Part shown: positions 8,703-18,747 of the stretch, in pieces
Layout: the number at the start of each line of letters is the position of its first letter
Position numbering within the stretch: the stretch's first letter is position 1
Assembly (NCBI RefSeq): GCF_043290135.1
Contig: NC_134700.1
Location: 78,037,000-78,100,999 of the forward strand
Length of the DNA: 64,000 nt
Reading direction: 5' to 3'
From: Rhipicephalus microplus
Lineage: Eukaryota > Arthropoda > Arachnida > Ixodida > Ixodidae
The notes under the pieces: model-generated
What the model saw: only the letters and a program-made list of their open reading frames with translations
The model's database searches: none
Told to the model about the DNA's origin: nothing
Translations under genes and position numbers: made by a program

Positions 8703-11700
8703 ATGCAGACAGAAATATTACAGTGGAACATCCGAGGCCTTCTTCGTAACCTTGATGACTTACAAGAACTCCTCCATGAACACAATCCAAGAGTGCTGTG
8801 TGTACAAGAGACACACTTAAAACAAACACAAACTTTTTACGTAACTTCGTAATCTTTCGAAAGGATAGAGATGATGCCATGCCACCATCCGGTGGTGTAG
8901 CGGTTATAGTTAGTCAAGGTATAGCATGTACACAATTACCCCTTCAAACTTCCCTCGAGGCGGTGGCTGTCCGAGCAGTTATTCTAAACAAACTTGTCAC
9001 AGTCTGCTCTTTGTACATACCTCCGCACCACCGTCTGAAAAACTTCAATTCCAGTCTTTCATAGACGAACTACCTGAACCTTATCTGGTCGTTAGGGACC
9101 TGAACGCACATTATGGTCTGTGGGGTGACTCTCGCTGTGATGCACGAGGTCGTCTCATTGAACAATTCCTCATTTCATCGGGTGCTTGTCTGTTGAATAG
9201 GAAAGAGGCAACATACTATAACCTTGCCAACAAAACTTACTCTTCCATAGACCTCAGTATCGGATCTCCTTCACTTGTACCATTACTTCAGTGGAAAGTC
9301 ATAAATAATTCATACGGAAGTGACCATTTCCCTTTAGTTTTGAGTACACCAATAATAAATGAATGTCCTCCACGTGTTCCCAAATGGCTGGTAAACAAAG
9401 CCAACTGGGAACAATTTCAAAAGCTTACTCACCTGAATGGACTGACACATGCGGGTTAGGCATAGATGAAGCTGTGCAGTACTTCACGGCTTTTCTTACT
9501 GACGCAGCAACCAAGTGCATTCCACAAACATCTGGACTGCCCGTCAAACGACACGTTCCGTGGTCGAACACTGAGTGTCAGAATGCGCGAAAGGAACAGA
9601 ACAGGGCATGGAGGTTGCTGTGGAACTCGCCGACAGCAGAAAACCTTGAGAGCTTTAAGAAAATAAAATGTCGAGGCAGGAGAACGCGTCGGCAGGCCAG
9701 AAAAGAAAGCTGGCACAAGTTTTTATCAGGGATAGATTCATATACACAAGAGGCTAAAGTCTGGAACATGGTTCGTAAGGTAGCAGGAAGACAAGTACAC
9801 TCACTCCCACTCGTAAACACACAGGGTGACAGCCTGGAAGATTAAGCGAACTTCCTTGGTGCACACTACGAGCAGGTGTCTAGCTCGTCACACTACACTG
9901 AAGCTTTCCAAAGATACAAAGCAAAGATAGAAAAGCAGAAACTAGAATTCAAGTGCACAAATTACGAGGCATACAACCAACCTTTCAACTTAGCTGAGCT
10001 ACAAACATCACTAAACACTTGCAGTAATTCCGCTCCAGGCTACGACCGTGTCACATATGAAATGTTGAAAAACGTGCCGCTCAAAACGCGAAAAACTTTA
10101 CTCTCTCTATACAATGCTATCTGGCTTTCAGGCACCATCCCTGCTTCCTGGAAAGAGGCTATTGTTATCCCTATTTTGAAACAGGGCAAGGACCCTTCCT
10201 CAGTTTCAAGTTATAGGCCCATTGCACTAACCAGCTGCCTTTGTAAACTTTTTGAAAAAACGATAAACCGCCGACTTTTACATTTTCTTGAAACACACAA
10301 TCTGCTCGACCAATTTCAGTGTGGGTTTTGAGGGGGTAGATCCACCACCGACCATCTGGTGCGTATCGAGGCACAGATCCGAGACGCTTTCGTCCACAAA
10401 CAATACTTCCTCTCAGTGTTTCTCGATATCGGGAAGGCCTACTACACAACATGGCGTTTTGGCATATTAAAAGACTTGTCTCACCTGGGTGTGCGTGGTA
10501 GAATGCTTTCCATAATTGAGAGTTACTTGTCCAACTGGAAATTCCGTGTCCGTGTGGGCAGTATTCTCTCGCAAACATTTGTGCAAGAAACGGCAGTACC
10601 GCAAGGTGGTGTACTTAGTTGTACACTTTTTATTATTAAAATGAATTCCTTGCACCTGTCCATCCTCCGCAACATGTTCTATTCCACATATGTCGATGAC
10701 GTCCAGCTTGGCTTTAAGTCATGCAACCTAGCAATGTGTGAGCGGCAGGTTCAGTTAGGTTTAAACAAGGTCTCCAAATGGGCAGAGGAAAACGGATTCC
10801 GGCTGAACCCAGGAAAAAGCACGTGTGTCTTGTTCTCCCGAAAGAAAGGCATGCACTCAGAACCCGACATTGAACTGAAAGGCCAACGTCTGTCTGTGAA
10901 TGCGGAGTATAAATTCCTAGGCTTAATCTTGGACAACAAGTTTACCTTCGTACCACACATAAAGTATTTAAAAACAAAATGTTTAAAAGGCATGAATGTT
11001 ATAAAAGTGTTGTCACGTACTACGTGGGGTAGTGACAGGAAATGCCTCATGAACCTGTATAGAAGCCTCATTCGCACCCGCTTAGATTATTGGGCCGTTG
11101 TTTATCAGTCTGCGACTCAAAGTGCTTTGAACATGCTGGATCCCGTGCACCATTTGGGCATCCGCCTTTCTACGGGTGCTTTTCGCACCTGCCCCGTAGA
11201 AAGCCTTTACGTTGAGTCAAATGAGTGGTCGCTTCATCTGCAAAGAACTTACATGTCCTTTGTATATTTTCTTAAGGTGAAAGCAAACAAGAGGCACCCC
11301 TCATACTCTACTATTAATTATTTGTCGAGCTCCATTCTGTTTCAAAACAGGCCTTCAATGAGGCAGCCCTTCTCAGTTCGCCTAAAGGGTCTAGCTGAGG
11401 ACACTGGCGTGTCACTCGAACACAGTTTAATGGCTCCTGTAGCATACCTGCCACCTTGGCAGTGGCAGACTATAGATTGCGATGTGTCTTTTCTAGAAGT
11501 TACAAAACATGCGCCTATTGCCCATATTCGAACATACTTCTTGGAACTTCAACACAAATACACACGTACTGAGTTCTTTACAGATGCCTCTAAGTCTAAT
11601 TCCTCTGTGTCCTACACTGCTGTCAGCCCTTCTTTTTCGGATGCTGGCCCTCTACATCCAGACACAAGTATCTTCACATCGGAAGCTTACGCGATACTTG

Positions 11701-12419
11701 TGGCAGCTAAACACATCAAACAATTACAAATACAAAAAAGCAAAAAAATTATATAGACTCTCTTAGTGTGGTAACGGCTCTGCACAGTGTTAAAAAACAA
11801 AAAAAACCCGGTCCTCGTCTCACTCTACTCCATTTTATGCACACTCTACACACTCAACCAACATGTTGTTGTGTGCTGGGTGCCAGGGCACCGTGAGATT
11901 CAAGGCAACATGATGGCGGATCAGCTTGCTGCATCCGTCCACGAAAGCACCGCCATTACACCCATATCAATCCCGGCCCTTGATCTTCAGCCGTCTCTCA
12001 AACGAAAGCTCAGGGACTACTGACAGAGCAACTGGGATACACACACACAAAACAAACTACACGTTATCAAGCCACACCTTGGCCATTAGCCACCAGTATC
12101 AAAATCACGTCACACAGAGGTAACATTAACGAGGCTCAGGATAGGACACACATACACGACACACTCATATTTTTTGTCCGGTGGCGATCCACCATTGTGT
12201 GACAGATGTGGTGAAGCACTAACAGTTTTTCACATTTTAATTCAGTGCAAACAATTGAACACTCTAATTAAACAACACTTTCCATCACCCTACCGACAAC
12301 ATATACCTTTACACCCTGCAATGTTCGTCGGTAGGGAACCGCTTTTTACTCATAAATCATTGTTAGCGTTTTTAAAAGAAATTCATAGCTTTCATGTCAT
12401 ATACCCGGGCATACCGTAG
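8703..12419 (+). pseudogene. LINE ORF2 (EN-RT-RNase H) of E1, heavily mutated
   Basis: The start is ATG at 8703 (MQTEILQWNIRG). The endonuclease is broken by small deletions near 8825, 9041 and 9435, and its GDFNAH motif reads RDLNAH. After TAA at 9843-9845 and TGA at 10329-10331 the RT continues with YVDD near 10690. Motif A is altered (IGKAYY). A frameshift near 11740 and stops at 12021-12023 and about 12087 break RNase H. The frame ends at 12419 with the family ending YPGIP. It is plainly dead. Sequence type is that of Q and Y. Confidence 0.85.
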
Positions 12420-12711
12420 CACGACCTCTCCAGAGAGGTTTGCGCTGCGGTGGCTACACAATAAAGCACTTGCCTCACGGCCCTTTGACGCAAGGGTATG
12501 AATGAGTGAGGCACTTGTGCTAATGCCATACATGTCCACCATCGTTTTTATTATCATTAACTTTTGTCATCTATTCGCACCACACACACCTTTCACGGCA
12601 TGGTCATGATTTTATTAATTGTATGTCTTTACCCACATTACCGCGAGGAATTTTATGGCCCTTATACAGCCGCTAATCACAATCATTGTCCACATCTCTT
12701 GTCCCATGAAC

Positions 12712-12745
12712 TGGCGCTCTTTGCCATCAAATAGCCCTTGCGCCA
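12712..12745 (+). other. 3'-terminal hairpin of E1
   Basis: The outer stem TGGCGC/GCGCCA is kept. The inner stem is weakened (TTGCCATCAAATAGCCC) by point changes, in line with decay of this copy. Confidence 0.55.
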
Positions 12746-12848
12746 AAAAACACCATATATCATCATCATACTGTATGCTTTTTTTTCTGGTATGCTTAGG
12801 TCTATCTTTATCAACTTGGCGATCGTGTCGGCAGCATCGAAAACTTAC

Positions 12849-14216
12849 CGTTTTAGAATTCTCGACAGCAGTGAACGCAGAATGCTCTCTAGTGCTGCTG
12901 ACAGGAATGGAACTATCGGTTTATCCGTTTGAAGTTCACGCAGAAAGGATTCTGATTCCTCAGCAATCGAAAGAGCAAAAGGTAGCTTTGCTGATAAGAC
13001 CTGATTAGACACAGCTTCTTCAACCACTTTGTAGCTTAAGCATGTTGGCCTCTTGTGTGCTTTTTCTTTACACTGCTGCACAAATACAATGAGGTGTGGT
13101 AGAATCTCCAGTGCCCTACAAATTACAGTACTGTTTTCCAGCCACCTCACTGCACAGAACTTCAAGGAGAATTTCGAGCACCCCGTGAAGCTGACGAAGT
13201 CAGCGCGACGTGCAGGAATGCATTTGAACAGGTTGTAGGCGCTTCGAAGAAGTGATACCAAATCCCAGCCAGATGCAACGTGGCCAGCTTTATAAGCACC
13301 ATTGATTGCATGAAGGCTACAGCTTCCTATGTCGAGGATATGGCTCTCATCTGACTCGCGAAGCTCTTCCTTCAGAGACTGCAAAAACTTAAAATTGACA
13401 TTTGGCCCGTCCATGGACACTTGCAGGATTTTGGATCCTTTGATTTTCTCCACCGCTTGACGAAACGCTGACGCCAAGTCTTCAGCGCACGTATGACCCA
13501 TGAAACAAAACGTCAGGTAGCGAGTCTTCACGCTGTAGTCAGCAGCATCCCAGTATCTAATGAGAACATCCATTTGCTGTTTCTGGGTGACCTTGTTCAG
13601 CGCCTCGCCGAAACAGACTACCAGGTAAGGCACATTGACGAGACTCGACAGCAACATATTGCGAAAGTACAGCGCAATGCCATAGCAAATGGTGTAGTCT
13701 ACCTTGTCTTTACCCAGCTGAGCTTTTGCAGCCACCTCAGAAGTGGGAAACATCAGTGGAAAAATTGCCGCAGACGCTGCTGCAGAACGAAAGGATTCAT
13801 GTGTCATTATGGTATTGAGACACCAAATTATTTCTGCTTTAGTCACGTTTTTCTTAAACAAAAAACCACCCACTGACACTTGCCTATATAGGAGCTGTAG
13901 TCACTGCAACTTCGGTAGCAGCAGGCGCAGATCCAGTGCTACTGCTAGGCGAGGTGTCCGTCGGGCTTTTAAAAAATGACAATAGCTTTGGCTGGGAAGC
14001 ACTTTTGAGAAAATTCAATGCAGCAATGTGCTTCTTGCTAGAGGCATGAATTGAAACAGCTCTGTGACCCATGTTGCTCAGCAAAAACGTTTTTTGACAA
14101 ACTGTACACATGGCTTTGTGCGGATCATTTTCCACAGGCCTAATCCAACTTGCATAGTCGGAGACACTTGGGTTCGCCCAGTCCGCATTAAAGGAACACA
14201 TGTTGCCTCCTGACAT
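12849..14216 (-). pseudogene. hAT/ZBED-like transposase, broken near its middle
   Basis: The protein starts at ATG 14216 (MSGGNMCSF). Residues about 30-60 form a BED-like zinc finger (CTVC ... HASSKKH), followed by a Ser/Pro-rich linker. A TAG at 13886-13884 plus a 1-nt shift breaks the frame. The second frame (from about 13879) carries the transposase body, with LGKDKVDYTICYG, FGEALNKVTQKQQMDVLIRYWD, GHTCAEDLASAF and the family signature QVSMDGPNVNFKFL. It reaches LLSRILK. There the codon is followed by GTAAGT (12848-12843), a canonical splice donor, so the coding sequence probably continued in another exon not seen here. Related genes in arthropods are transposons or domesticated derivatives. 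This copy is broken. Confidence 0.65.
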
Positions 14217-15029
14217 CTTCGATGAAAAAATATTTTGCAGCGCGCGACACCGAAACGCAGCACTGATAAGCAGCGCGCGACACTGATGATCGCGTCTGAA
14301 ATGCTGCAGGTCCGATGGATTTCTTCTCCCCAGAATATGCCTTCACAGAAATACACGGATATGTTCACTTCAAATCACAAAAGCACTTAGTCGAGGACAA
14401 CGTCGCACAACACAATTCGCGCTACGCAGGAACTCCTGGAAAGCGTCCGCGAGAACGCAAAGCTCACAATTAACACATTTTCAGTCGTAGTAGAGCCTGG
14501 CCGCACTGTACAACAAAGGGACGTCGCCAGGCCACAGAACACCTGGCCGTGCTGGATTTATTGCGTGCGGATTGTCGTGGCTCAGCTCGATATGCTACGT
14601 TACCCTGCCTCCGCAGCCAGAATGCACAAACTAATTTTAGTAGAGGTCAGTGAATGCAAACGATGGTGCAAAAATAGGTGACACCGAAAACCTGCCGTGT
14701 TCCAGTTTGATTACGTAATTCTGGCTCTTGACGTCGTAAAAAAGCATAGCCTTCAGTATTGGCTACCAAAATGCATCGCCTCCAAGATTGGCTACCAAAA
14801 CGCATCGCCTTCAAGATTTCCTACATAAAAAAAAAGCAGAGTGAACGTGGAACTTAGATCCCTCTGATCGTCCTTCTATGGAAATTTCATTTCCCTGACT
14901 GGCGGTTTGCCCAAAGCGATCGGCTGTGCGAGTCATTAGTAGTGTGGGCAGGCCCCAAGACAGTTTTCCCTGACTTGTCTCGCTTGATTGACGAATTCCC
15001 TGAAAATTCTTGACTTTTCCTGGTGGCTA
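14217..15029 (-). other. 5' region of the hAT-like element, non-coding
   Basis: This stretch lies between the terminal repeat and the transposase start. It contains short direct repeats near 14770-14815 (GGCTACCAAAAYGCATCGCC twice). No coding frame was recognised. Confidence 0.45.
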
Positions 15030-15084
15030 AAAATTCCCTGACATTTCCAGGTTTTCCCGGTTTTCCCGGTCGCCAGACACCCTG
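15030..15084 (-). repeat. Terminal region of the hAT-like element
   Basis: Read from 15084 inward it begins CAGGGTGTCTGG and has CCGGGAAAACC-type repeats, then a stretch AATGTCAGGGAA. The layout fits one hAT terminus abutting an 8-bp target copy. The partner end is not identified. Confidence 0.6.
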
Positions 15085-15176
15085 CTAGTGCACTTCTCGA
15101 TTCGTTCAATTTCTGTCAATGGAACAAGCATGTATTCGAGGAAGCTTTCCTTGTGCTTCTCGATTTCTTGGCGTTC
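15085..15176 (-). pseudogene. Exon of the SWIM/YqaJ-type gene, cut by the hAT insertion
   Basis: On the minus strand a pyrimidine-rich acceptor (CTCACCCAG) is followed by an open frame, ERQEIEKHKESFLEYMLVPL then TEIERIEKCT. It runs into the hAT end at 15084. By family knowledge the region before the RGQS/ITAS motif of YqaJ-type proteins has this charged, alpha-helical look and a similar E-x-E/I-E-x-x-T ending. The hAT insertion removes the rest of the exon from this position. Its phase does not join directly to the upstream exon at 16027-16255, so another exon is missing or unrecognised between them. Confidence 0.45.
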
Positions 15177-16026
15177 CTGGGTGAGTTAATCGAAGAGGCT
15201 ATATTGTATTGTGAACAGTGGAATGCGTAACAATATTCCTCATACTGCCCAGTTACTAAATGGCCAACATGCTTCAGTAATGCACTTTTTCTCGCAAAGT
15301 GAATAGACTTGTAGAGAAGACAACATGAGCACTAGATGAATGTTTCTAGTAAATGAATTACACATAATCAGAACACTATGCAATGATGGACAGATTGTGG
15401 TTCTATATTTGATAAGTTTGCATATTTAAAAAAATATAGAGAGAGCAGTCTAATAATACACGACCATGAGAACATTACAAGTAAAGCAACGTTGATAATT
15501 GAGGTTTCACTTTCACTGCACAAAATCATTTCCTCAACCCACATAAAAATACCTTGTGTAGTAGGTTGGTGGTACTGTTTATGTTGTTTCAGAACAGGTG
15601 GTGTGGGGTGCAGGTCTGTTTGCACATTACTTTTTACTATGCAAATCAGTGCTACTTGGCATAATCCTGCCTAAATTGGTATTTCTTTCATTTGCACCTT
15701 CTATGCAAATTAAAAAAAATCATGATTTGCTCTCTTCAGTTAAAACACACTACATAGATTTATTTTGAACTTTCACTGGCATCAAAAGGTTGTTATAGTG
15801 AGCCTGGCTTTATTGCATTCTATTTTTTTATTAAAAGTTTGTATGGGATGTAAATATCCAGCTGTACATGCCCAGTTGCCACACTGTGCATGATGTATAT
15901 TGAAATGAAATTTTATCGGCACAGTTATGTAACTTCAAACAATCTTTTAGAGCATGACCTAAGCACACACCCAGATATTGAACATAATAAAGAACTTGAA
16001 GTGTGTCCATACACGCATTTCCTTAC
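15177..16026 (-). other. Probable intron; no coding feature recognised
   Basis: This AT-rich sequence lies between two exon-like segments of the minus-strand gene. No exon could be supported here, although the phase mismatch suggests one may exist. Confidence 0.4.
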
Positions 16027-16255
16027 CTGAAAAGTGTGAACATTCCCTCATCCTCTGAGGCTGAATCAGTCTCCTCTAGGTTCATTTTTGGTATGCTCCG
16101 CAGAACCACGGCACTTGCACTTGCCCGTCTTAATCTCTCAAATATATCACTCTCACTTGGGTTGAAGGGCTGCGATATTTTGTTCACTTTAGTAGCTTGC
16201 ATGCGTTTTTGCCTGGACTGTTGAGGTCTAGTTCGTCCAAAGAAGCTATGGTTGC
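16027..16255 (-). pseudogene. Exon of the SWIM/YqaJ-type gene with splice sites at both ends
   Basis: On the minus strand the segment is bounded by an acceptor (TACAACTTCAG) and a donor (CAG|GTAAGG). Its 229 nt equal 2 + 75 codons + 2. One frame is open throughout and contains KISQPFNPSESDIFERLRR, AVVLRSIP and an acidic DSASEDEG. The frame that joins the previous exon instead reads ATIASLDELDLNSP and then hits a TGA, which fits the family pattern after the SWIM finger. A 1-nt indel about 70 nt in would reconcile both readings. The splice sites argue for a host-type exon, and the frame conflict argues that it is decayed or mis-assembled. The product has no proven function. Confidence 0.5.
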
Positions 16256-16360
16256 CTGAAGTTGTAACAAAAATTGGTTACACAGGAACATTGGCTGATA
16301 ATGCAAGATAAATACTATGTATCAGTACAAGATTATAGAAAAAGAAAATATGCAAATTAC

Positions 16361-16479
16361 TTTTTTGGAGGTGGCCTTTTTCCAACTGCATGGCTGCGAT
16401 GTGCAGGATAGGTCAGTTTGCACACGTGCAGCTGACTCCAAGCCAAAGAATGCGGCTGCAACATGGCTGCACACCTCAC
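16361..16479 (-). pseudogene. SWIM zinc-finger exon of the minus-strand gene
   Basis: A pyrimidine-rich acceptor (TTTTCTGGCCAG) opens a 119-nt exon that ends at a GTAATT donor. It encodes GEVCSHVAAAFFGLESAAR, then SCTSQPCSWKK. The C-x-H with a downstream C-x(4)-C-x-W matches the SWIM-finger half and following CTS-x-PCSW motif common in arthropod SWIM/YqaJ proteins. SWIM fingers bind DNA or protein. No stop is present. The N-terminal half of the finger should lie in the exon upstream, cut off by LINE O. Confidence 0.5.
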
Positions 16480-16537
16480 CTGGCCAGAAAAGAAATGACA
16501 CATTGACTGAACTTGTTTTCCGTGCCAGCAGTACTAC

Positions 16538-16564
16538 CTGCAGTGAATCCACATACCCAACTTT
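16538..16564 (-). pseudogene. Truncated exon end upstream of the SWIM exon
   Basis: On the minus strand the last bases before a GTAGTA donor give GFTA plus one base. With the next exon this makes a C-x(4)-G-E-V-C-S-H-like join in phase. LINE O begins at 16565 and separates this end from the rest of the exon. Confidence 0.3.
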
Positions 16565-16882
16565 CCCCGCAGGGGCGTCTGCGCAAGCGGGCGTTTGGTG
16601 CATAGCTACACTACAGACCCGAGCTGACGGGGGATTTCCACATCTCCCACGCCTAGCCGTGTGTGGCTGAGCCATGTCCGAAGAAAAGGGGATCCTGGGG
16701 GCTGAGCTGATGCCGGGTGATTAGACCTTTAAGGACCCGCGGCAGAGGCAACACACCCCTTTTACCCCGACTTCACGTAGACGGCACCTCTGGGCTGACC
16801 CACCCAGGCGAAATCGGCAGTCGCCTTTTCCTATCCTTTTCTCTACCTACAACTTCACCTTTCCCTCTTACTTTAAATCTTT
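16565..16882 (+). mobile_element. LINE O, first piece (5' leader)
   Basis: O begins CCCCGCAGGGGCGTCTGCGC and has the full leader hairpins with older sequence variants. It is interrupted after TACTTTAAATCTTT (16869-16882) by LINE P. The same 14 bases recur at 28559-28572, where the leader of O resumes. O is therefore the outermost element of a three-level nest. Confidence 0.85.
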
Positions 16883-18230
16883 CCCCGCAGGGGCGCCTGC
16901 GCAAGTAGGTGTTTGGTGTGTAGCGACACCACGCACCCGAGCAAACGGGGGGGTTTCGACTCCCTCCCACGCCTAGCCGTGCGTGCGTGGCTTTGCCGTG
17001 CCCGGGGAAAAGGGGATCCTGGGGGTTGAGCCAATGCTGGGTGATTGGACCTTTAAGGCCCCCCAGTGGCGGCAACACACCCCTTTGGCCCCGGCTTCAC
17101 GTAGACGGCACCCCCGGATTGACCCGCCCGGGAGGAATCGGCAGTCGCCTTTTCCTGTCTCCACCTCACATCTTCGTCTTTTCCCTTACTTTAAATCTTT
17201 CCTGTCCTCTACTCTCTTCCGTTGACTTCCGTGTTTCCAGGCGGCAAGGGTTAACCCTGTGTGGCTATCCTACCTTGGATACATCATATTCGGTTATAGT
17301 GGTGGTGTACAGCTGGCGTCTGCAGGGCCTGTGCTTACAGACCCTGCAGCGTCCCCTTGTAGGACTCCATGGTGGGTGGCTGGCGCCGCTGCCGAAAATA
17401 AACCTTTTCATATGGCTAGTTCCTTCCCCCCACTCCCTGATCGCCCTCAGAAAATAGGGCGCACCGATGAAGTCTTCCAGTTTTTTGGTCACCAGAGAGT
17501 AAGTATCCTTCCCCCGATTCCACGTTATCCACGCTGACACACCCGGCAAACCAGTGCGAACACTTTCACCTTTTCTTGTTTCGAAGTCTTTGACAGAAAC
17601 ATTTGGCCCAGGATATAAAGCATCGAGAATGGCAAGTGGTCACCTCCTGTTGGAACTCCGCGACCAGAAATAATATGAAAAATTGTCTAATCTAGTGAAT
17701 TTTGGAGATACCAAAATCATAGTAACCCCACACCGAACCATGAACACCACCCGTGGTGTTGTTTCAGATGATGACCTGTTAGGGCTGACTGAGGCTGAAC
17801 TCCTGGAGGGTTTCAGCGAACAGAATGTCATCAACGTGAAACGAATTAGGATGAGACGTGATGGCAAAGAAGTCCAGACTAAGCACCTAATACTTACGTT
17901 TAATTCAAGTGTACTGCCCGACTCCGTTGAGGCTGGGTACATCAAGCTTCGAGTGAAGCCTTATATTCCAAACCCTCTACGATGTTTCAAATGCCAGCGG
18001 TTCGGCCACAGTTCGCAGAACTGCCGAGGCCGCCTAACTTGCGCAAAATGCAGTGCTGAAGACCACACATCTGATGCCTGTGAAAACTCTCCTCACTGTG
18101 CGAACTCTAATGAGGAGCATGCCGCATACTCACGGTCATGTCCATGCTGGGAAAAAAAATTATCACAATTAAAGTAAAACAAAACATTTCATTTAGGGAG
18201 GCACGAAGGCAGGTGTCTTGCCTACCAGAA
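16883..18230 (+). mobile_element. LINE P, first piece (leader and most of ORF1)
   Basis: P starts at the family 5' end inside the leader of O. It is split in ORF1 by LINE Q after TTGCCTACCAGAA (18218-18230), which recurs at 24074-24086. P resumes there and ends with its terminal hairpin and (ATA)n tail at 28558. It is an older subfamily than V and W. Confidence 0.88.
17412..18230 (+). pseudogene. LINE ORF1 of P, N-terminal part
   Basis: The start is ATG at 17412 (MASSFPPLPDRP). A frameshift follows near 17520, and then a second frame resembling SPFLVSKSLTETFGPGYK with a stop near 17670. From 17683 a long open frame carries the nucleic-acid-binding region and knuckles. CFKCQRFGHSSQNC and CAKCSAEDHTSDAC are intact, but the third has lost a cysteine (CANSNEEH). 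A further frameshift lies in the A-run near 18155. The frame then approaches the Q insertion in the conserved EARRQVS segment. Joined to 24087 the motif EARRQVSCLPETSFAEVA lines up with EARRRVSPFYGATYADAA of intact copies. Confidence 0.8.
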
Positions 18231-18747
18231 CCCCGCAGGGGCGCCTGCGCAAGTAGGCGTTTGGTGTGTAGCGACACCACGGACCCGAGCTAACGGGGGA
18301 GTTTCTACTCCCTCCCACGCCTAGCCGTGCGTGGCTTTGCCGTGTCCGGGGAAAAGGGGATCCTGGGGGTTGAGCCGACGCTGGGTGATTGGACCTTTAA
18401 GGCCCCCTGGCAGAGGCAACACACCCCTTTGGCCCCGGCTTCACGTAGACGGCACCCACCCAGGGGAAATCGGCAGTCGCCTTTTCCTATCTCTCTCTCC
18501 ATACATCTTAGTCTTTATCTCTTACTTTTTATCTGTCCTGTCTTCTCCTCTCTTCTGTTTACTTCCAAACTTCCTGGCGGCTAGGGTTAACCCTGTGCAA
18601 ATAGCCTACCTTGGTCTAGGCGCATTGGGTTATAGTTGCGTTGTACGGCTGGCGTCTGCAGGTTTTAGCATCCACAAACTTGTAGCGTCCCCTCGTTGGG
18701 CTCCATGGTGGGTGGCCGCCAACGCTTCTGAAGAAAATTAAACTGGC
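18231..18747 (+). promoter_or_regulatory. 5' leader (internal promoter region) of Q
   Basis: The leader shows hairpins CCCC/GGGG, CGCCT/AGGCG, GGTGT/ACACC and GGGAGT/ACTCCC in the first 100 nt, then a pyrimidine-rich tract near 18478-18545. It differs from the E1/V/W leader mainly in its last 170 nt. Confidence 0.5.

Larger units (their letters stand above)
6924..12769 (+). mobile_element. Full-length decayed LINE copy E1
   Basis: E1 starts with the family 5' end CCCCGCAGGGGCG and ends with the terminal hairpin and a short (ATC)n tail. It has the complete order of leader, ORF1, ORF2 and 3' UTR, but both ORFs carry several frameshifts and stops. The leader and N-half of ORF1 match V and W, while ORF2 matches Q and Y, so it is a mosaic. 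It lies next to the hAT transposase and may have inserted into that element. No clean target duplication was found. Confidence 0.9.
12770..15084 (-). mobile_element. hAT-like DNA transposon, 3' part missing or interrupted
   Basis: The minus-strand transposase gene is followed, at its 5' side, by a terminal sequence that reads CAGGGTGTCTGGCGACC inward from 15084. Repeats of CCGGGAAAACC follow, and then 8 bp CTAGTGCA (15085-15092), the duplication length usual for hAT. The opposite terminus was not found next to 12770, where LINE E1 ends. An identical CTAGTGCA occurs at 6794-6801, left of E1, so E1 may be nested inside the hAT. The expected inverted terminus is not recognisable there. Confidence 0.6.

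Noticed and set aside
12619..13008. Plus-strand ORF across the E1 tail and hAT
   Set aside because: It spans the junction of two unrelated elements and overlaps the transposase on the other strand.
16987..17457. Open frame inside the leader of P (a similar one at 18331-18741)
   Set aside because: There is no ATG start, and the composition is that of the GC-rich structured leader. The frame is broken in other copies, so it was not called as an upstream ORF.
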